In this document: positions 52,987-64,000 of the stretch, one piece after another | Layout: each line of letters begins with the position of its first letter | Numbering within the stretch: position 1 is the stretch's first letter | Assembly (NCBI GenBank): GCA_943735955.1 | Contig: OX030958.1 | Location: 6,508,126-6,572,125 of the forward strand | Source of the DNA: Piscicola geometra | Taxonomy: Eukaryota; Annelida; Clitellata; Hirudinida; Piscicolidae | Length of the DNA stretch: 64,000 nt | Direction: 5' to 3' | Made by a program: the position numbers and the translations under genes | Notes under the pieces: model-generated | What the model was told of the DNA's origin: nothing | The model's database searches: none | The model's input: the letters and a program-made list of their open reading frames with translations, nothing else

Positions 52987-55900
52987 CTTGTACGCAATAC
53001 TTTCTATCAACGTGTAGTATTTATGCGTTATTGTTTTTCAAAAAAAGGTTTTCTATTTTTATATATTTTTCTGTGTTTTTTAGTTTTTTTAATAAATTTT
53101 TGTTTTCTTTTTTGTGTAATTTATTGTGTTTATTGATGAATAGAAAGTTGTTTAATGGGTTTTAATTTAAGTTTTTATCCGTTTCTCAAATAAATGTTTA
53201 AAATGAATAGAATTTTTATTAAATTTATCTATTTTCACTCATGTAAACGTTCAAGTTTCGAATGTTTGTTTTTCACTGTCAAGTCATCAATTGTTGTGTT
53301 CTATTATGGAATTGATGTCTGAAAAATGAGAAAAGTTGAGCCTAGATTTTTGATGGTAGCAAGTTCTTGCTCTGAGTTGATTGGTGGTGTTAACAGCCTT
53401 TCACTGACGATATACTGTATTTTTTATGCTTTTGTTGTTTTGGAAATAAATTCAGTATTCAGCTTTGTTTTCTCTCAAAAAAGTTCTTAATGTCGATATA
53501 AATACGAAAGTAAGATTTTTAATATTGATTTTCGATCTCTAAGTGTTTATCGCCACAGAGCTTTCCTGCGTATATTGCTTTTCTAGAAGGCGTTTGAAGA
53601 TCATATTGCTTGAAACTCGAATTGTCCGACGATTCTTCTCTAGTAATGACGTCTATCTTTGAATTCTTTATTCAAACCTGCTTTTCATTCTGGATTTTCT
53701 GTATATTTGATATTACTTTTATTTAATTTTGAATTTTATTGTATAAACATAAAATGTTTTTTTTTAAATAATCATTATTTTTAATTTTATATTTAAAGAA
53801 ACTAACATGAGTAGTTATAAGAATTTTATTTATTTAAAAGTTTTTTTCTTTCACTGCTGAGGCCAATTAATCTTGACCAAATATCTCCAGAATAAATTCA
53901 ATCGGGGCGCTTTCAATGCTCTTTTTGATTTACTGTAAAAATAAAAGCTTTTAAAAAATACATTAAAATAATAATAATAAAAACAAACAATTCGTTCAAA
54001 ATAAAAAAATTATATTTTTGTGAAAAAATATTATTGATGAATCTTTGTGGTAGAATAGTAAAAATGCTGCTAAAAGCCGAAAAAAACAAATATTCACAAT
54101 GAATCAAGCGAAGAAACAAATAAAAATGCATTACAAATATCTGATAAAACGGAAAAGTTTCACAACGCTATGCTTGCTCAACACTAATATCGCAAATTTG
54201 ATTACTACACAATATTTTATTATTAGAAAATATTTTTTATGATTATTTTAGATCCATTTCCAATAAATAATCAACTAACTTTGCAAACACAAAATTCAAT
54301 TACCAGGTTCAATGAACTTGAGTTAAGGATTAGGAATTTAAAACAGCGAAAGCATTGGAATTCTTAGAACCACACTAAGCGCCTTGCCTACTTATTCGCA
54401 TTGCTCTTTCTGTTTGCTCGCTGGATTTAACTAGTCCTTTAATCTCGTGGATTCCATTTAATCTATTCATAATTTCTTTTTCGACATACACATATACAAA
54501 GCCTAGACATAAATATATAAATTTTAAATTTAATAAATCCACACGAATCTATGCAGGCATGTATTACACAATGGCTAAAGATGTTCTCTTTAACATAAAA
54601 AGAAAAATTCTGATTTGAATGCGTAGTTCGCTTGTGCCACATGTTCTTTAAAACTACCGTGAAAAAAATAATTTAAATAAAATGTTATTTAGAGGTCGCT
54701 CAATGGCAATTTAGTTTTACCAAAATAGGCATAAAGCTCTCGTCTACTGATTTTTAGAAAAAAATAATATTTTATTTATTTTAAACCCTATTTATTTTAA
54801 TTTTATAAAATATTAATATGACATCGTCTGTATGTGTTTCCACATAACAGCGTCAAACACGAGCTCCAAAATTTGAAAGTTATTAATGTCACAAATATTG
54901 CTCTTATGAACACTTTTATTCAGTTCATCACCAAAATAAATTATAAATGGAGTAACTGATAAAAGATGTCGAGGAGAAGAGAAAAAGAATTCTACGTTGC
55001 TGCAAAAGAATCTTGACAAGCTACTGTTGCTAAAAAAAATTCTGTTAGAAATCATAGCTTTGATTATTAAGGATTACTCATATTCTTTTCTAATAATGTT
55101 GTCAAACTTCATAATAGGGGAACAAAAGCTAGTAGCATCAGCTGCGTCACATGCTTTAACAACGTACATTTTCATCTTCTTTCAACGACCTCTAATTATT
55201 ATCTTAAACACCTAAGATTTTTCTCAAAGGTTTTCCATCACAGGAACAATATCAAAACTATTTTATAATAAATTCAAAAACAAAATTAAAAACTCAAGTG
55301 CATATCCAGCTCCTCGGAGAAAATAAATATCAAGAGCTTTAGTGCATAATACACAATTTATTTCTTAAGTTTGAAATCTGAACCTTTGAAAGAAGAGCGA
55401 AAATGACAAAAGTAAAAAGAATTGAAAATTAATATCACTGAGTTTAAATTAATGGTGGAGGTAAAACCTAGAAGCTTTTACTGAGATCCTATTGCTGTAT
55501 TAATCAAGAAAATATTGAAAGTTAAAAAAACGGACTGTATGTGTTATCGTTGCGAACAAAAAATAAGTTAAATAATGCATCTTGTGGTCCGCTCCAGACA
55601 TTAAAAGAACCTCTATACTTGATTGCTTCAATTTAAATTCATAAATTGTATCGATTTGTACACATATTCTTTTTACGATAGTTCAATTTTAACAAGTTGA
55701 TACAGTTTCATTTTTAATACTATTTGAAACGTATATTTGCAATAAATGTTATCAGCCAATCAGTTAATTTTGAAAATAATTATTTTAGTTTTTACTTACT
55801 GTCAAAGCTTGAGTATTTCTTATCAAAAAGCATTTATTATTGATGAATTAGAACGAAAAAATTCGATTTTTGATGAGCCTGGAAATAAGATTTACAAAAT

Positions 55901-56408
55901 CTTCAATATTGTCCACTATTCTTTTTAGTTCTCTCCAATTCCTTATATCTTCAATATCACTTGTATAATCTTATCTAAAAGAAACCATTTTTTAAACTCT
56001 ATTTTTCTTATAACATTTAGTAAAAACTTTGATTGAAACAGTAATTTTGTTTAAAAAATTTACAAATTATAAATGCTTGGTTAGCTTTATTTAATAGATT
56101 CTATCAATAAATTACTAAATGACTAGTTACAATGCAAGCAAGCCATTGATTTTACTAACTAATATTTAGATAAACTAACTCAAAATTCTTTATGCTTCAT
56201 AGATCGACGTAGGACTTCTTTCCCTCGTTTTATACCACTCCCCAAGTCCTTCTTCTTAATATGAATATATACACTCGCACGCAGTTTAGGGAGTATAACC
56301 ACCGCAAGTCTTTTGACTTTTATAGGGGTTGATGTTAAGATATTTATTTAAATTATTGTTTTATTATTCTGGTATAATTGCATTTATTGTTTCACATCAT
56401 TGAATGAT

Positions 56409-56810
56409 TTATCCAAAAACTATCAAATTTATTTTTGAATCTGCCTGTTTCTTAGCATTTACGACTTTGTTAGGTAAACTATTACTGACTGAGATAACTT
56501 TGTGAATTTTTTAATAAATATGTTATTTTATGTTGGCAATATCGCTTTGATAGTTTCAAGGTACGGTCTCTTGTTGTGCTGGTATTTAGCGTGAATATCC
56601 CAACCGTTGTTTGGTTGTCGTATATATTGTTCTTTAAGGTTGGTAACTCAACTATTTTAAGTCTTTTACTATACAATTTTGCTTTTAGTTTTTGTAATAA
56701 TTCAGTTGCTCTTTTTTGGAAATTTTCTATACAATCAATATGCCAGAAAAGACCTTGGCTATAGCGGTTTCAGTCTAATGATGACGCCATAAGCTGGCTG
56801 AAAAGTAAAA
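56409..56810 (-). mobile_element. Decayed LINE 3' coding end (CR1/jockey-like)
   Basis: Minus-strand pieces follow the C-terminal end of non-LTR retrotransposon proteins: IDCIENFQKRATELLQKL, YSKRLKIVELPTLKNNIYD, FTLNTSTTRDRTLKLSKRYC and, one frame away, NSLPNKVVNAKKQ to a stop at 56411-56409. The family pattern is 'E-x-V-Q-R-R-A-T-x-L', 'RL-x-x-L-x-LPTL-x-x-R', 'STTRGH-x-x-K', 'WNSLP-x-x-VV-x-A'. An internal stop near 56764 and a frameshift before NSLP show it is dead. It is a different copy from the one at 34829. Confidence 0.85.
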
Positions 56811-56964
56811 AAAAATATGAGACTTTGATGCAACAAGCAAATAAAATTATAAAGCGAATTTAAAAAACGTTGCATATTTAATTAGCGAAACAATTAAATT
56901 ATTTCAAAAAATGCTTGTGTTTCATTTTGTTGTCGGTTGTTTGGGCAAGTAACTACTAGGAGAG

Positions 56965-57000
56965 TCGAACCCCCATCAGCGGGGTTCGCGTGAATGTGAT
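56965..57000 (-). other. Short GC-rich tRNA-T-arm-like segment
   Basis: GGGGGTTCGACTCTCCT on the minus strand resembles a B-box/T-arm, with a CGAACCCCGCTGATGGGGGTTCG inverted repeat beside it. No matching 5' acceptor strand is found about 70 nt upstream, so it is not an intact tRNA; it may be a tRNA-derived relic or a chance hairpin. Confidence 0.2.
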
Positions 57001-57673
57001 CTTTATTATTTTTGAGCAAATCTGGAATTCTTTTTTCCACAATCATAAAGTACAAAATCCAATATCCTTGCGAATTATTTTGCCGCGTATAGAGGGCATA
57101 TACCAATGCCGAAAATCTCAAGCAGGATAATTACAAAATAACGTTATTTGATTTATATAAATCATTTATTATTTTTAAAAATAATTTTATTAGATTCTTA
57201 AAACATATTCCAATATATATTTTTTTAAATAAAATCTTTCTGCTCTGTTTTAGTTCTGCCTAATGTTGACTATTGGATTTTTCAATGACGTCTCAACAAC
57301 TAGTTTTGTTGGATGGATGTATGCACATTTTTTAAAAGGGTTATTAATCACATTTCCCATATAGATATCTTTAGTAAATATTTATTTTCAAGACTTTATA
57401 GCTGCTTATAATGAAATGCAACATTGTCATACTCAAATTTATTTATAAATGAATCATATTTCTTTTTGAAACAAAAAAAGTATTCAACAAGTACTTTCAT
57501 CGTCAGAAAATTAATAAGGGTGGATAAAATTAATGTTAAGCAACTAAAAGCAAATTAAAGTGGTAAACAAATGTTTATAATTAGCAAATTGAAGAAAACG
57601 AAGGTAAAACATATTAATAGTTAGTAAAATGAAGTTTACTCCTAATTCGTTGTCTCTAAAAATCTACTTCGAG

Positions 57674-57679
57674 TTTATT
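57674..57679 (-). promoter_or_regulatory. Candidate polyadenylation signal AATAAA
   Basis: First canonical AATAAA on the minus strand after the inferred stop codon at 57788, about 110 nt downstream. A second copy lies at 57438-57443. In A+T-rich DNA the motif is common, so support is weak. Confidence 0.4.
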
Positions 57680-57787
57680 GTCATTGATTGAAAATATAGG
57701 CATCGAAAAAACAAAAAATATTACTTAACAAGAAAACAGATTGTAAAGAATTAACAATGATTATTCGTCTTGGTAGTTTTGAAGGAA

Positions 57788-57825
57788 TTATTTTTTTGCG
57801 CTTTTGTTCGCAGCAGGGAGATTCT
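57788..57825 (-). CDS. Inferred last micro-exon of the giant repeat-protein gene
   Basis: The large frame contains a donor ACAG|GTTTCA at 57935. The sequence downstream has a good acceptor TTTTTCTTCTCAG ending at 57826. Splicing joins phase 1 to the two-base remainder and gives ENLPAANKSAKK then TAA (57790-57788). Without splicing the frame would instead end GFNFFAHESI at 57904. The spliced end is more hydrophilic, like the rest of the tail, and is preferred. Confidence 0.6.
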
Positions 57826-60800
57826 CTGAGAAGAAAAATAAATTTTAAATAGGATGAAATGTATAAATGGGTTTAACTATGAAAAAATAACATAAAAGAG
57901 AAATCATATACTTTCATGTGCAAAAAAATTGAAACCTGTGGACGTTCTGGTGATGCTGAGTTGCTTGAGGGTACTCAAAACATCGTCTTCGCCACCTTCA
58001 GAAAGGTTGAAAAGCCCCGATCCACCCACCACCAGTCTTTCCGTGGTCAATTGTTGCGTTTTCGTGTTCGTGATACGCTTCCGAAGAATCGTGCCATCCT
58101 TCAGTTGTTCTTCAGAGACCTGCACGTCCGTGTTCACCTCGGGCTCAGTGCTGGTGTGGTCAGAGTAGCGAGTAAAGCTCTGGTCGGACGGAGACGTCAT
58201 GGGAAGGAGAGTGCTCGATCCCAAGTCAGAAAATGGCTCATCGTGGTCGAATCCCTCGAGAATAACTCTTTTGACAACCGATTGCGTTTTGTTGGTTTTT
58301 GTGACTCTCCTCTTGACGATCGTTCCATCAGGCAAGATGTCTTTGTAGTCCGATGTTTCAGTTTCATAAATTGGATCATCCTCCAAAGTGTGGGTGAAAA
58401 CGGTCAACGGTTGAAACTCACTGTCAGCTGTTTCGACTTCATCGCTGAGAATCAAATCCTCGAGACTTGAGTGCAGACTCGACGAGCGAGAAAGATCCGA
58501 CAAGTACTCCTCAGAAATCAGTTGCTCAACAATCTCGCCGTACTCGTCAACGGTTCTGTGCATCACATTTCGGTAGCGTTTGTTCTTACTTTCTGATGTG
58601 CTCATTTTGTTTATGACGCTCCATTTTTCAGCTAATTCTAATTCGTCGGTTGATTGAGAGTGGGATTGCGATATCAAGACATTGCCTTGGGAAGATGACG
58701 AAACCGCCGACGAATAAAGAGGAATGTGACCAGTGGAGAACTGACCTGTGTTTCCATCGGAACGCGGATACAGAAGAGTTTTGTCGTCATGTCGAAGAGT
58801 GGTGGACACGAGTGAATGCTCAGAATCAGGAGGTTTAGTTTGAGGATGAGAAAACCCGCCTGAACTTGATGTATTGAATGAAGATTCAAGTGATTCCGAC
58901 TTGGGATAAACGAAAGTTTGTCTGAGAAGTTTGGGAACAGTGGTGCCATCTGGAAGAGTATGCATCGAGGGTTTCTGATTGACTGAAGCCATAAGATGGT
59001 TGTGATTTGTAAAAGTGACTTTATAAGAAATTACAATTATTTCTTCGAAGAAATAATATTCTTCATCCTCAGAAGAATTTTCTTTTCTGGGGTGAAGAGT
59101 AGAGACCTGGAAGGATCCATCGGGAAGAGAGGAAGCGCTAGATTGGCTTTTATCCAAATCAAAAGAAGGCAGATCGGAAGTACGAAACTCTGACGATAAT
59201 GATTCTTTGATTTGAAGAGGAGACGAAGACTCTTTAAGCTTCTTGGGTTTAATTAGTGTTTTATGCAGTTCTCGGTAGATGAACGATCCGTCGGGCAACT
59301 GTTCCTTGATTTCTCTCACCTGAGTCGTAACTTCGAGGTTGTCTGCACTGAGATTAGCCGCGTCAGGAGACGTTTCGATGAATTCCTCGACCACCACATG
59401 CGGCTGTCCTGGCTTCTTGAACGTCTTTTTGAGAACACTGCCTCCATCTACAGACGTTTCGCCCTTTTCGAACTCCTTCATATCGATTTTGGGGAAGAAA
59501 CTGAGGAAGAGTTCTTTCGAAGCAGTATCAGTCTCTTTGGGTGCTTCCTTCTGTGGCACAGGCTTCTTGACCTCTTCCTTCTCCTTCTTCGGAATAGACT
59601 CTGGCAAGATGCCCACTTCAGGCACTTTCTTGGGTCGAATGATGGTCTTTCTGATCAGTTTCGTAGTCACTTTTCCTCCCTTGCCCTTTTCTCGAATCTC
59701 CTCAGTGAATGTCTCAGCGGTGATGTTTTCGACGTTCTTCTCGTAGAGACCAGGCATTGTCTCAATTATTTCTTCCACTACATCAGCTTCTTCGGACTTG
59801 ACACCAGGCTTCTTTCTGAAAACTTTCTTCATTACAATGTTGCCGTCCTTCAGCGTTTGTGTTTCTGTTTTTGAGTCTTCGATAGAGTAGGAAGGCATAT
59901 CGCTCAGAACAAACTCGGCGATGAATCTTTCCTGCTGTGCCTTTTTATCCTGAGGCTTTTGAATTTTGGGCCTGAGAATCGTCCTTTGCTGTTCTCGGTA
60001 GATGAACGATCCGTCGGGCAACTGTTCCTTGATTTCTCTCACCTGAGTCGTAACTTCGAGGTTGTCTGCACTGAGATTAGTCGCGTCAGGAGACGTTTCG
60101 ATGAATTCCTCGACCACCACATGCGGCTGTCCTGGCTTCTTGAACGTCTTTTTGAGAACACTGCCTCCATCTACAGACGTTTCGCCCTTTTCGAACTCCT
60201 TCATATCGATTTTGGGGAAGAAACTGAGGAAGAGTTCTTTCGAAGCAGTATCAGTCTCTTTGGGTGCTTCCTTCTGTGGCACAGGCTTCTTGACCTCTTC
60301 CTTCTCCTTCTTCGGAATAGACTCTGGCAAGATGCCCACTTCAGGCACTTTCTTGGGTCGAATGATGGTCTTTCTGATCAGTTTCGTAGTCACTTTTCCT
60401 CCCTTGTCCTTTTCTCGAATCTCCTCAGTGAATGTCTCAGCGGTGATGTTTTCGACGTTCTTCTCGTAGAGACCAGGCATTGTCTCAATTATTTCTTCCA
60501 CTACATCAGCTTCTTCGGACTTGACACCAGGCTTCTTTTTGAAAACTTTCTTCATTACAATGTTGCCGTCCTTCAGCGTTTGTGTTTCTGTTTTTGAGTC
60601 TTCGATAGAGTAGGAAGGCATATCGCTCTGAACAAACTCGGCGATGAATCTTTCCTGCTGTGCCTTCTTATCTTGAGGCTTTTGAATTTTGGGCCTGACA
60701 ATCGTCCTTTGCTGTTCTCGGTAGATGAACGATCCGTCGGGCAACTGTTCCTTGATTTCTCTCACCTGAGTCGTAACTTCGAGGTTGTCTGCACTGAGAT

Positions 60801-63800
60801 TAGTCGCGTCAGGAGACGTTTCGATGAATTCCTCGACCACCACATGCGGCTGTCCTGGCTTCTTGAACGTCTTTTTGAGAACACTGCCTCCATCTACAGA
60901 CGTTTCGCCCTTTTCGAACTCCTTCATATCGATTTTGGGGAAGAAACTGAGGAAGAGTTCTTTCGAAGCAGTATCAGTCTCTTTGGGTGCTTCTTTCTGT
61001 GGCACAGGCTTCTTGACCTCTTCCTTCTCCTTCTTCGGAATAGACTCTGGCAAGATGCCCATTTCAGGCACTTTCTTGGGTCGAATGATGGTCTTTCTGA
61101 TCAGTTTCGTAGTCACTTTTCCTCCCTTGCCCTTTTCTCGAATCTCCTCAGTGAATGTCTCAGCGGTGATGTTTTCGACGTTCTTCTCGTAGAGACCAGG
61201 CATTGTCTCAATTATTTCTTCCACTACATCAGCTTCTTCGGACTTGACACCAGGCTTCTTCTTGAAAACTTTCTTCATTACAATGTTGCCGTCCTTCAGC
61301 GTTTGTGTTTCTGTTTTTGAGTCTTCGATAGAGTAGGAAGGCATATCGCTCTGAACAAACTCGGCGATGAATCTTTCCTGCTGTGCCTTCTTATCTTGAG
61401 GCTTTTGAATTTTGGGCCTGACAATCGTCCTTTGCTGTTCTCGGTAGATGAACGATCCGTCGGGCAACTGTTCCTTGATTTCTCTCACCTGAGTCGTAAC
61501 TTCGAGGTTGTCTGCACTGAGATTAGTCGCGTCAGGAGACGTTTCGATGAATTCCTCGACCACCACATGCGGCTGTCCTGGCTTCTTGAACGTCTTTTTG
61601 AGAACACTGCCTCCATCTACAGACGTTTCGCCCTTTTCGAACTCCTTCATATCGATTTTGGGGAAGAAACTGAGGAAGAGTTCTTTCGAAGCAGTATCAG
61701 TCTCTTTGGGTGCTTCTTTCTGTGGCACAGGCTTCTTGACCTCTTCCTTCTCCTTCTTCGGAATAGACTCTGGCAAGATGCCCACTTCAGGCACTTTCTT
61801 GGGTCGAATGATGGTCTTTCTGATCAGTTTCGTAGTCACTTTTCCTCCCTTGCCCTTTTCTCGAATCTCCTCAGTGAATGTCTCAGCGGTGATGTTTTCG
61901 ACGTTCTTCTCGTAGAGACCAGGCATTGTCTCAATTATTTCTTCCACTACATCAGCTTCTTCGGACTTGACACCAGGCTTCTTCTTGAAAACTTTCTTCA
62001 TTACAATGTTGCCGTCCTTCAGCGTTTGTGTTTCTGTCTTTGAGTCTTCGATAGAGTAGGAAGGCATATCACTCTGAGCAAACTCGGCGATGAATCTTTC
62101 CTGCTGTGCCTTCTTATCTTGAGGCTTTTGAATTTTGGGCCTGACAATCGTCCTTTGCTGTTCTCGGTAGATGAACGATCCGTCGGGCAACTGTTCCTTG
62201 ATTTCTCTCACCTGAGTCGTAACTTCGAGGTTGTCTGCACTGAGATTAGCCGCGTCAGGAGACGTTTCGATGAATTCCTCGACCACCACATGCGGCTGTC
62301 CTGGCTTCTTGAACGTCTTTTTGAGAACACTGCCTCCATCTACAGACGTTTCGCCCTTTTCGAACTCCTTCATATCGATTTTGGGGAAGAAACTGAGGAA
62401 GAGTTCTTTCGAAGCAGTATCAGTCTCTTTGGGTGCTTCCTTCTGTGGCACAGGCTTCTTGACCTCTTCCTTCTCCTTCTTCGGAATAGACTCTGGCAAG
62501 ATGCCCACTTCAGGCACTTTCTTGGGTCGAATGATGGTCTTTCTGATCAGTTTCGCAGTCACTTTTCCTCCCTTGCCCTTTTCTCGAATCTCCTCAGTGA
62601 ATGTCTCAGCGGTGATGTTTTCGACGTTCTTCTCGTAGAGACCAGGCATTGTCTCAATTATTTCTTCCACTACATCAGCTTCTTCGGACTTGACACCAGG
62701 CTTCTTTCTGAAAACTTTCTTCATTACAATGTTGCCGTCCTTCAGCGTTTGTGTTTCTGTTTTTGAGTCTTCGATAGAGTAGGAAGGCATATCGCTCAGA
62801 ACAAACTCGGCGATGAATCTTTCCTGCTGTGCCTTTTTATCCTGAGGCTTTTGAATTTTGGGCCTGACAATCGTCCTTTGCTGTTCTCGGTAGATGAACG
62901 ATCCGTCGGGCAACTGTTCCTTGATTTCTCTCACCTGAGTCGTAACTTCGAGGTTGTCTGCACTGAGATTAGCCGCGTCAGGAGACGTTTCGATGAATTC
63001 CTCGACCACCACATGCGGCTGTCCTGGCTTCTTGAACGTCTTTTTGAGAACACTGCCTCCATCTACAGACGTTTCGCCCTTTTCGAACTCCTTCATATCG
63101 ATTTTGGGGAAGAAACTGAGGAAGAGTTCTTTCGAAGCAGTATCAGTCTCTTTGGGTGCTTCCTTCTGTGGCACAGGCTTCTTGACCTCTTCCTTCTCCT
63201 TCTTCGGAATAGACTCTGGCAAGATGCCCACTTCAGGCACTTTCTTGGGTCGAATGATGGTCTTTCTGATCAGTTTCGTAGTCACTTTTCCTCCCTTGCC
63301 CTTTTCTCGAATCTCCTCAGTGAATGTCTCAGCGGTGATGTTTTCGACGTTCTTCTCGTAGAGACCAGGCATTGTCTCAATTATTTCTTCCACTACATCA
63401 GCTTCTTCGGACTTGACACCAGGCTTCTTTCTGAAAACTTTCTTCATTACAATGTTGCCGTCCTTCAGCGTTTGTGTTTCTGTTTTTGAGTCTTCGATAG
63501 AGTAGGAAGGCATATCGCTCAGAACAAACTCGGCGATGAATCTTTCCTGCTGTGCCTTTTTATCCTGAGGCTTTTGAATTTTGGGCCTGACAATCGTCCT
63601 TTGCTGTTCTCGGTAGATGAACGATCCGTCGGGCAACTGTTCCTTGATTTCTCTCACCTGAGTCGTAACTTCGAGGTTGTCTGCACTGAGATTAGTCGCG
63701 TCAGGAGACGTTTCGATGAATTCCTCGACCACCACATGCGGCTGTCCTGGCTTCTTGAACGTCTTTTTGAGAACACTGCCTCCATCTACAGACGTTTCGC

Positions 63801-64000
63801 CCTTTTCGAACTCCTTCATATCGATTTTGGGGAAGAAACTGAGGAAGAGTTCTTTCGAAGCAGTATCAGTCTCTTTGGGTGCTTCCTTCTGTGGCACAGG
63901 CTTCTTGACCTCTTCCTTCTCCTTCTTCGGAATAGACTCTGGCAAGATGCCCACTTCAGGCACTTTCTTGGGTCGAATGATGGTCTTTCTGATCAGTTTC
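57788..64000 (-). CDS. Giant tandem-repeat protein, ankyrin-tail-like (5' end outside window)
   Basis: A stop-free minus frame runs from the right edge to a TAA/TGA-type end near 57904; the Met at 63963 is internal, because the frame continues to base 64000. It encodes about 6.5 copies of a 241-residue unit and then about 440 unique residues. Each unit has two related halves, each with a 'DG-x-V/I-x-K/R' turn, a VVEE-x-IET block and a T-x-(I/V)-RPK strand, plus a Pro/Lys/Glu/Val-rich linker (VGILPESIPKKEKEEVKKP). The tail repeats the pattern as LPDGTIVKRRVTKT and LKDGTILRKRITNT. Such DG-centred strands resemble the C-terminal tails of ankyrins, and a >6 kb uninterrupted exon recalls giant ankyrin exons. 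That identity is inference; no ankyrin repeat, ZU5 or death domain lies in the window. The protein is probably cytoskeletal. I infer a last exon at 57788-57825. Confidence 0.85.
59268..64000 (-). repeat. Coding tandem array, 723-bp units, about 6.5 copies
   Basis: Unit boundaries recur exactly every 723 bp: the same codon (the start of the antisense ATGTCTGCACTGAG motif) falls at 59339, 60062, 60785, 61508, 62231, 62954 and 63677. Copies differ at only about a dozen positions per unit, for example DATN/DAAN, FVLSD/FVQSD/FAQSD, VFRKK/VFKKK, GKGG/DKGG, VTT/VTA, PEVG/PEMG and TIV/TIL. Homology stops at 59268, where the last unit changes from IYREQQRT to IYRELHKT and becomes a strongly diverged copy (down to about 58900). 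The array continues beyond the right edge. Confidence 0.97.

Larger units (their letters stand above)
52987..57673. other. Intergenic region between the repeat-protein gene and Musashi exon 1
   Basis: It should hold the 5' UTR and promoter of the Musashi gene (just right of 52986) and the 3' flank of the giant gene. I see no TATA box at a definite start site. Apart from the LINE remnant at 56409-56810 the DNA is A+T-rich. A 60-codon plus frame at 55746-55928 starts with a hydrophobic, signal-like segment, but nothing else supports it. Confidence 0.5.

Noticed and set aside
56965..57030. A tRNA or tmRNA-like gene suggested by GGTTCGACTC
   Set aside because: No complementary acceptor strand or D/anticodon arms upstream; only the T-arm-like hairpin is present.
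58983..59034. Possible 52-bp intron (GTAATT...GGCTTCAG) in the tail of the giant protein
   Set aside because: Removing it shifts the frame and destroys the downstream LPDGTTVPKLLRQ and later DG modules, which are in frame with the upstream sequence when it is retained.
59263..63489. Repeated antisense plus-strand frames of 203-215 and 135 codons, one pair per 723-bp unit
   Set aside because: They recur only because the coding unit repeats, and they are open because of codon use on the minus strand. They end inside each unit and show no independent features.

Overview
The window is metazoan nuclear DNA: roughly 70% A+T by eye, kilobase-scale introns, very long microsatellites, decayed LINEs and a hAT element, and no bacterial gene organisation. 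I cannot name the species; an invertebrate with an AT-rich genome fits best. Almost none of the open frames longer than 60 codons between 1 and 57.7 kb are genes. They are A+T noise or translated microsatellites (poly-Leu, Val-Cys, Thr-His and Tyr-Leu-Ser-Ile tracts).

Two genes are supported, both on the minus strand. (1) A Musashi-type RNA-binding protein gene runs from its probable start codon at 52986 leftwards. I could assemble seven short coding exons (41 to 93 nt): 52919-52986, 44469-44509, 43937-44018, 32902-32986, 26970-27026, 22215-22307 and 14841-14889. They join in phase with GT/AG boundaries into 158 codons covering a short N-terminus, all of RRM1, the linker and the first half of RRM2. 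The rest of RRM2 and the C-terminal region were not found and probably lie left of base 1. (2) A very long gene enters from the right edge and ends at 57788 or 57904. It has a >6 kb intron-free exon with about 6.5 near-identical 723-bp (241-residue) tandem repeats, then a 440-residue unique Ser/Thr-rich tail. Its repeated 'DG-x-V-x-K/R-x' modules recall the C-terminal tails of giant ankyrins (inference). A probable last micro-exon at 57788-57825 gives a 12-residue end.

Layout: 1-14.8 kb is A+T-rich DNA with a LINE/SINE-like 3' end (2.65-2.94 kb), a 751-bp (CTA)n tract and a compound (TG)n/(TTTG)n tract; 14.8-53.0 kb is the Musashi locus. Its introns hold (GATA)83, ATC- and AAG-rich tracts, a LINE remnant (34.8-35.6 kb), a MITE-like element (40.6-41.0 kb), a 1,611-bp hAT element with perfect 12-bp termini and an 8-bp target duplication (41,295-42,905), a 28-bp minisatellite (50.0 kb), an unrecognised coding fragment (50.9-51.1 kb) and a second (TG)n tract. 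53.0-57.7 kb is intergenic with another LINE remnant. 57.8-64.0 kb is the repeat-protein gene.

The most interesting functional idea is that the (CTA)n tract reads (UAG)n in the direction in which the Musashi gene is transcribed. UAG/GUAGU is the known core motif bound by Musashi proteins, so the primary transcript could carry about 250 potential binding sites for its own product if it extends that far.
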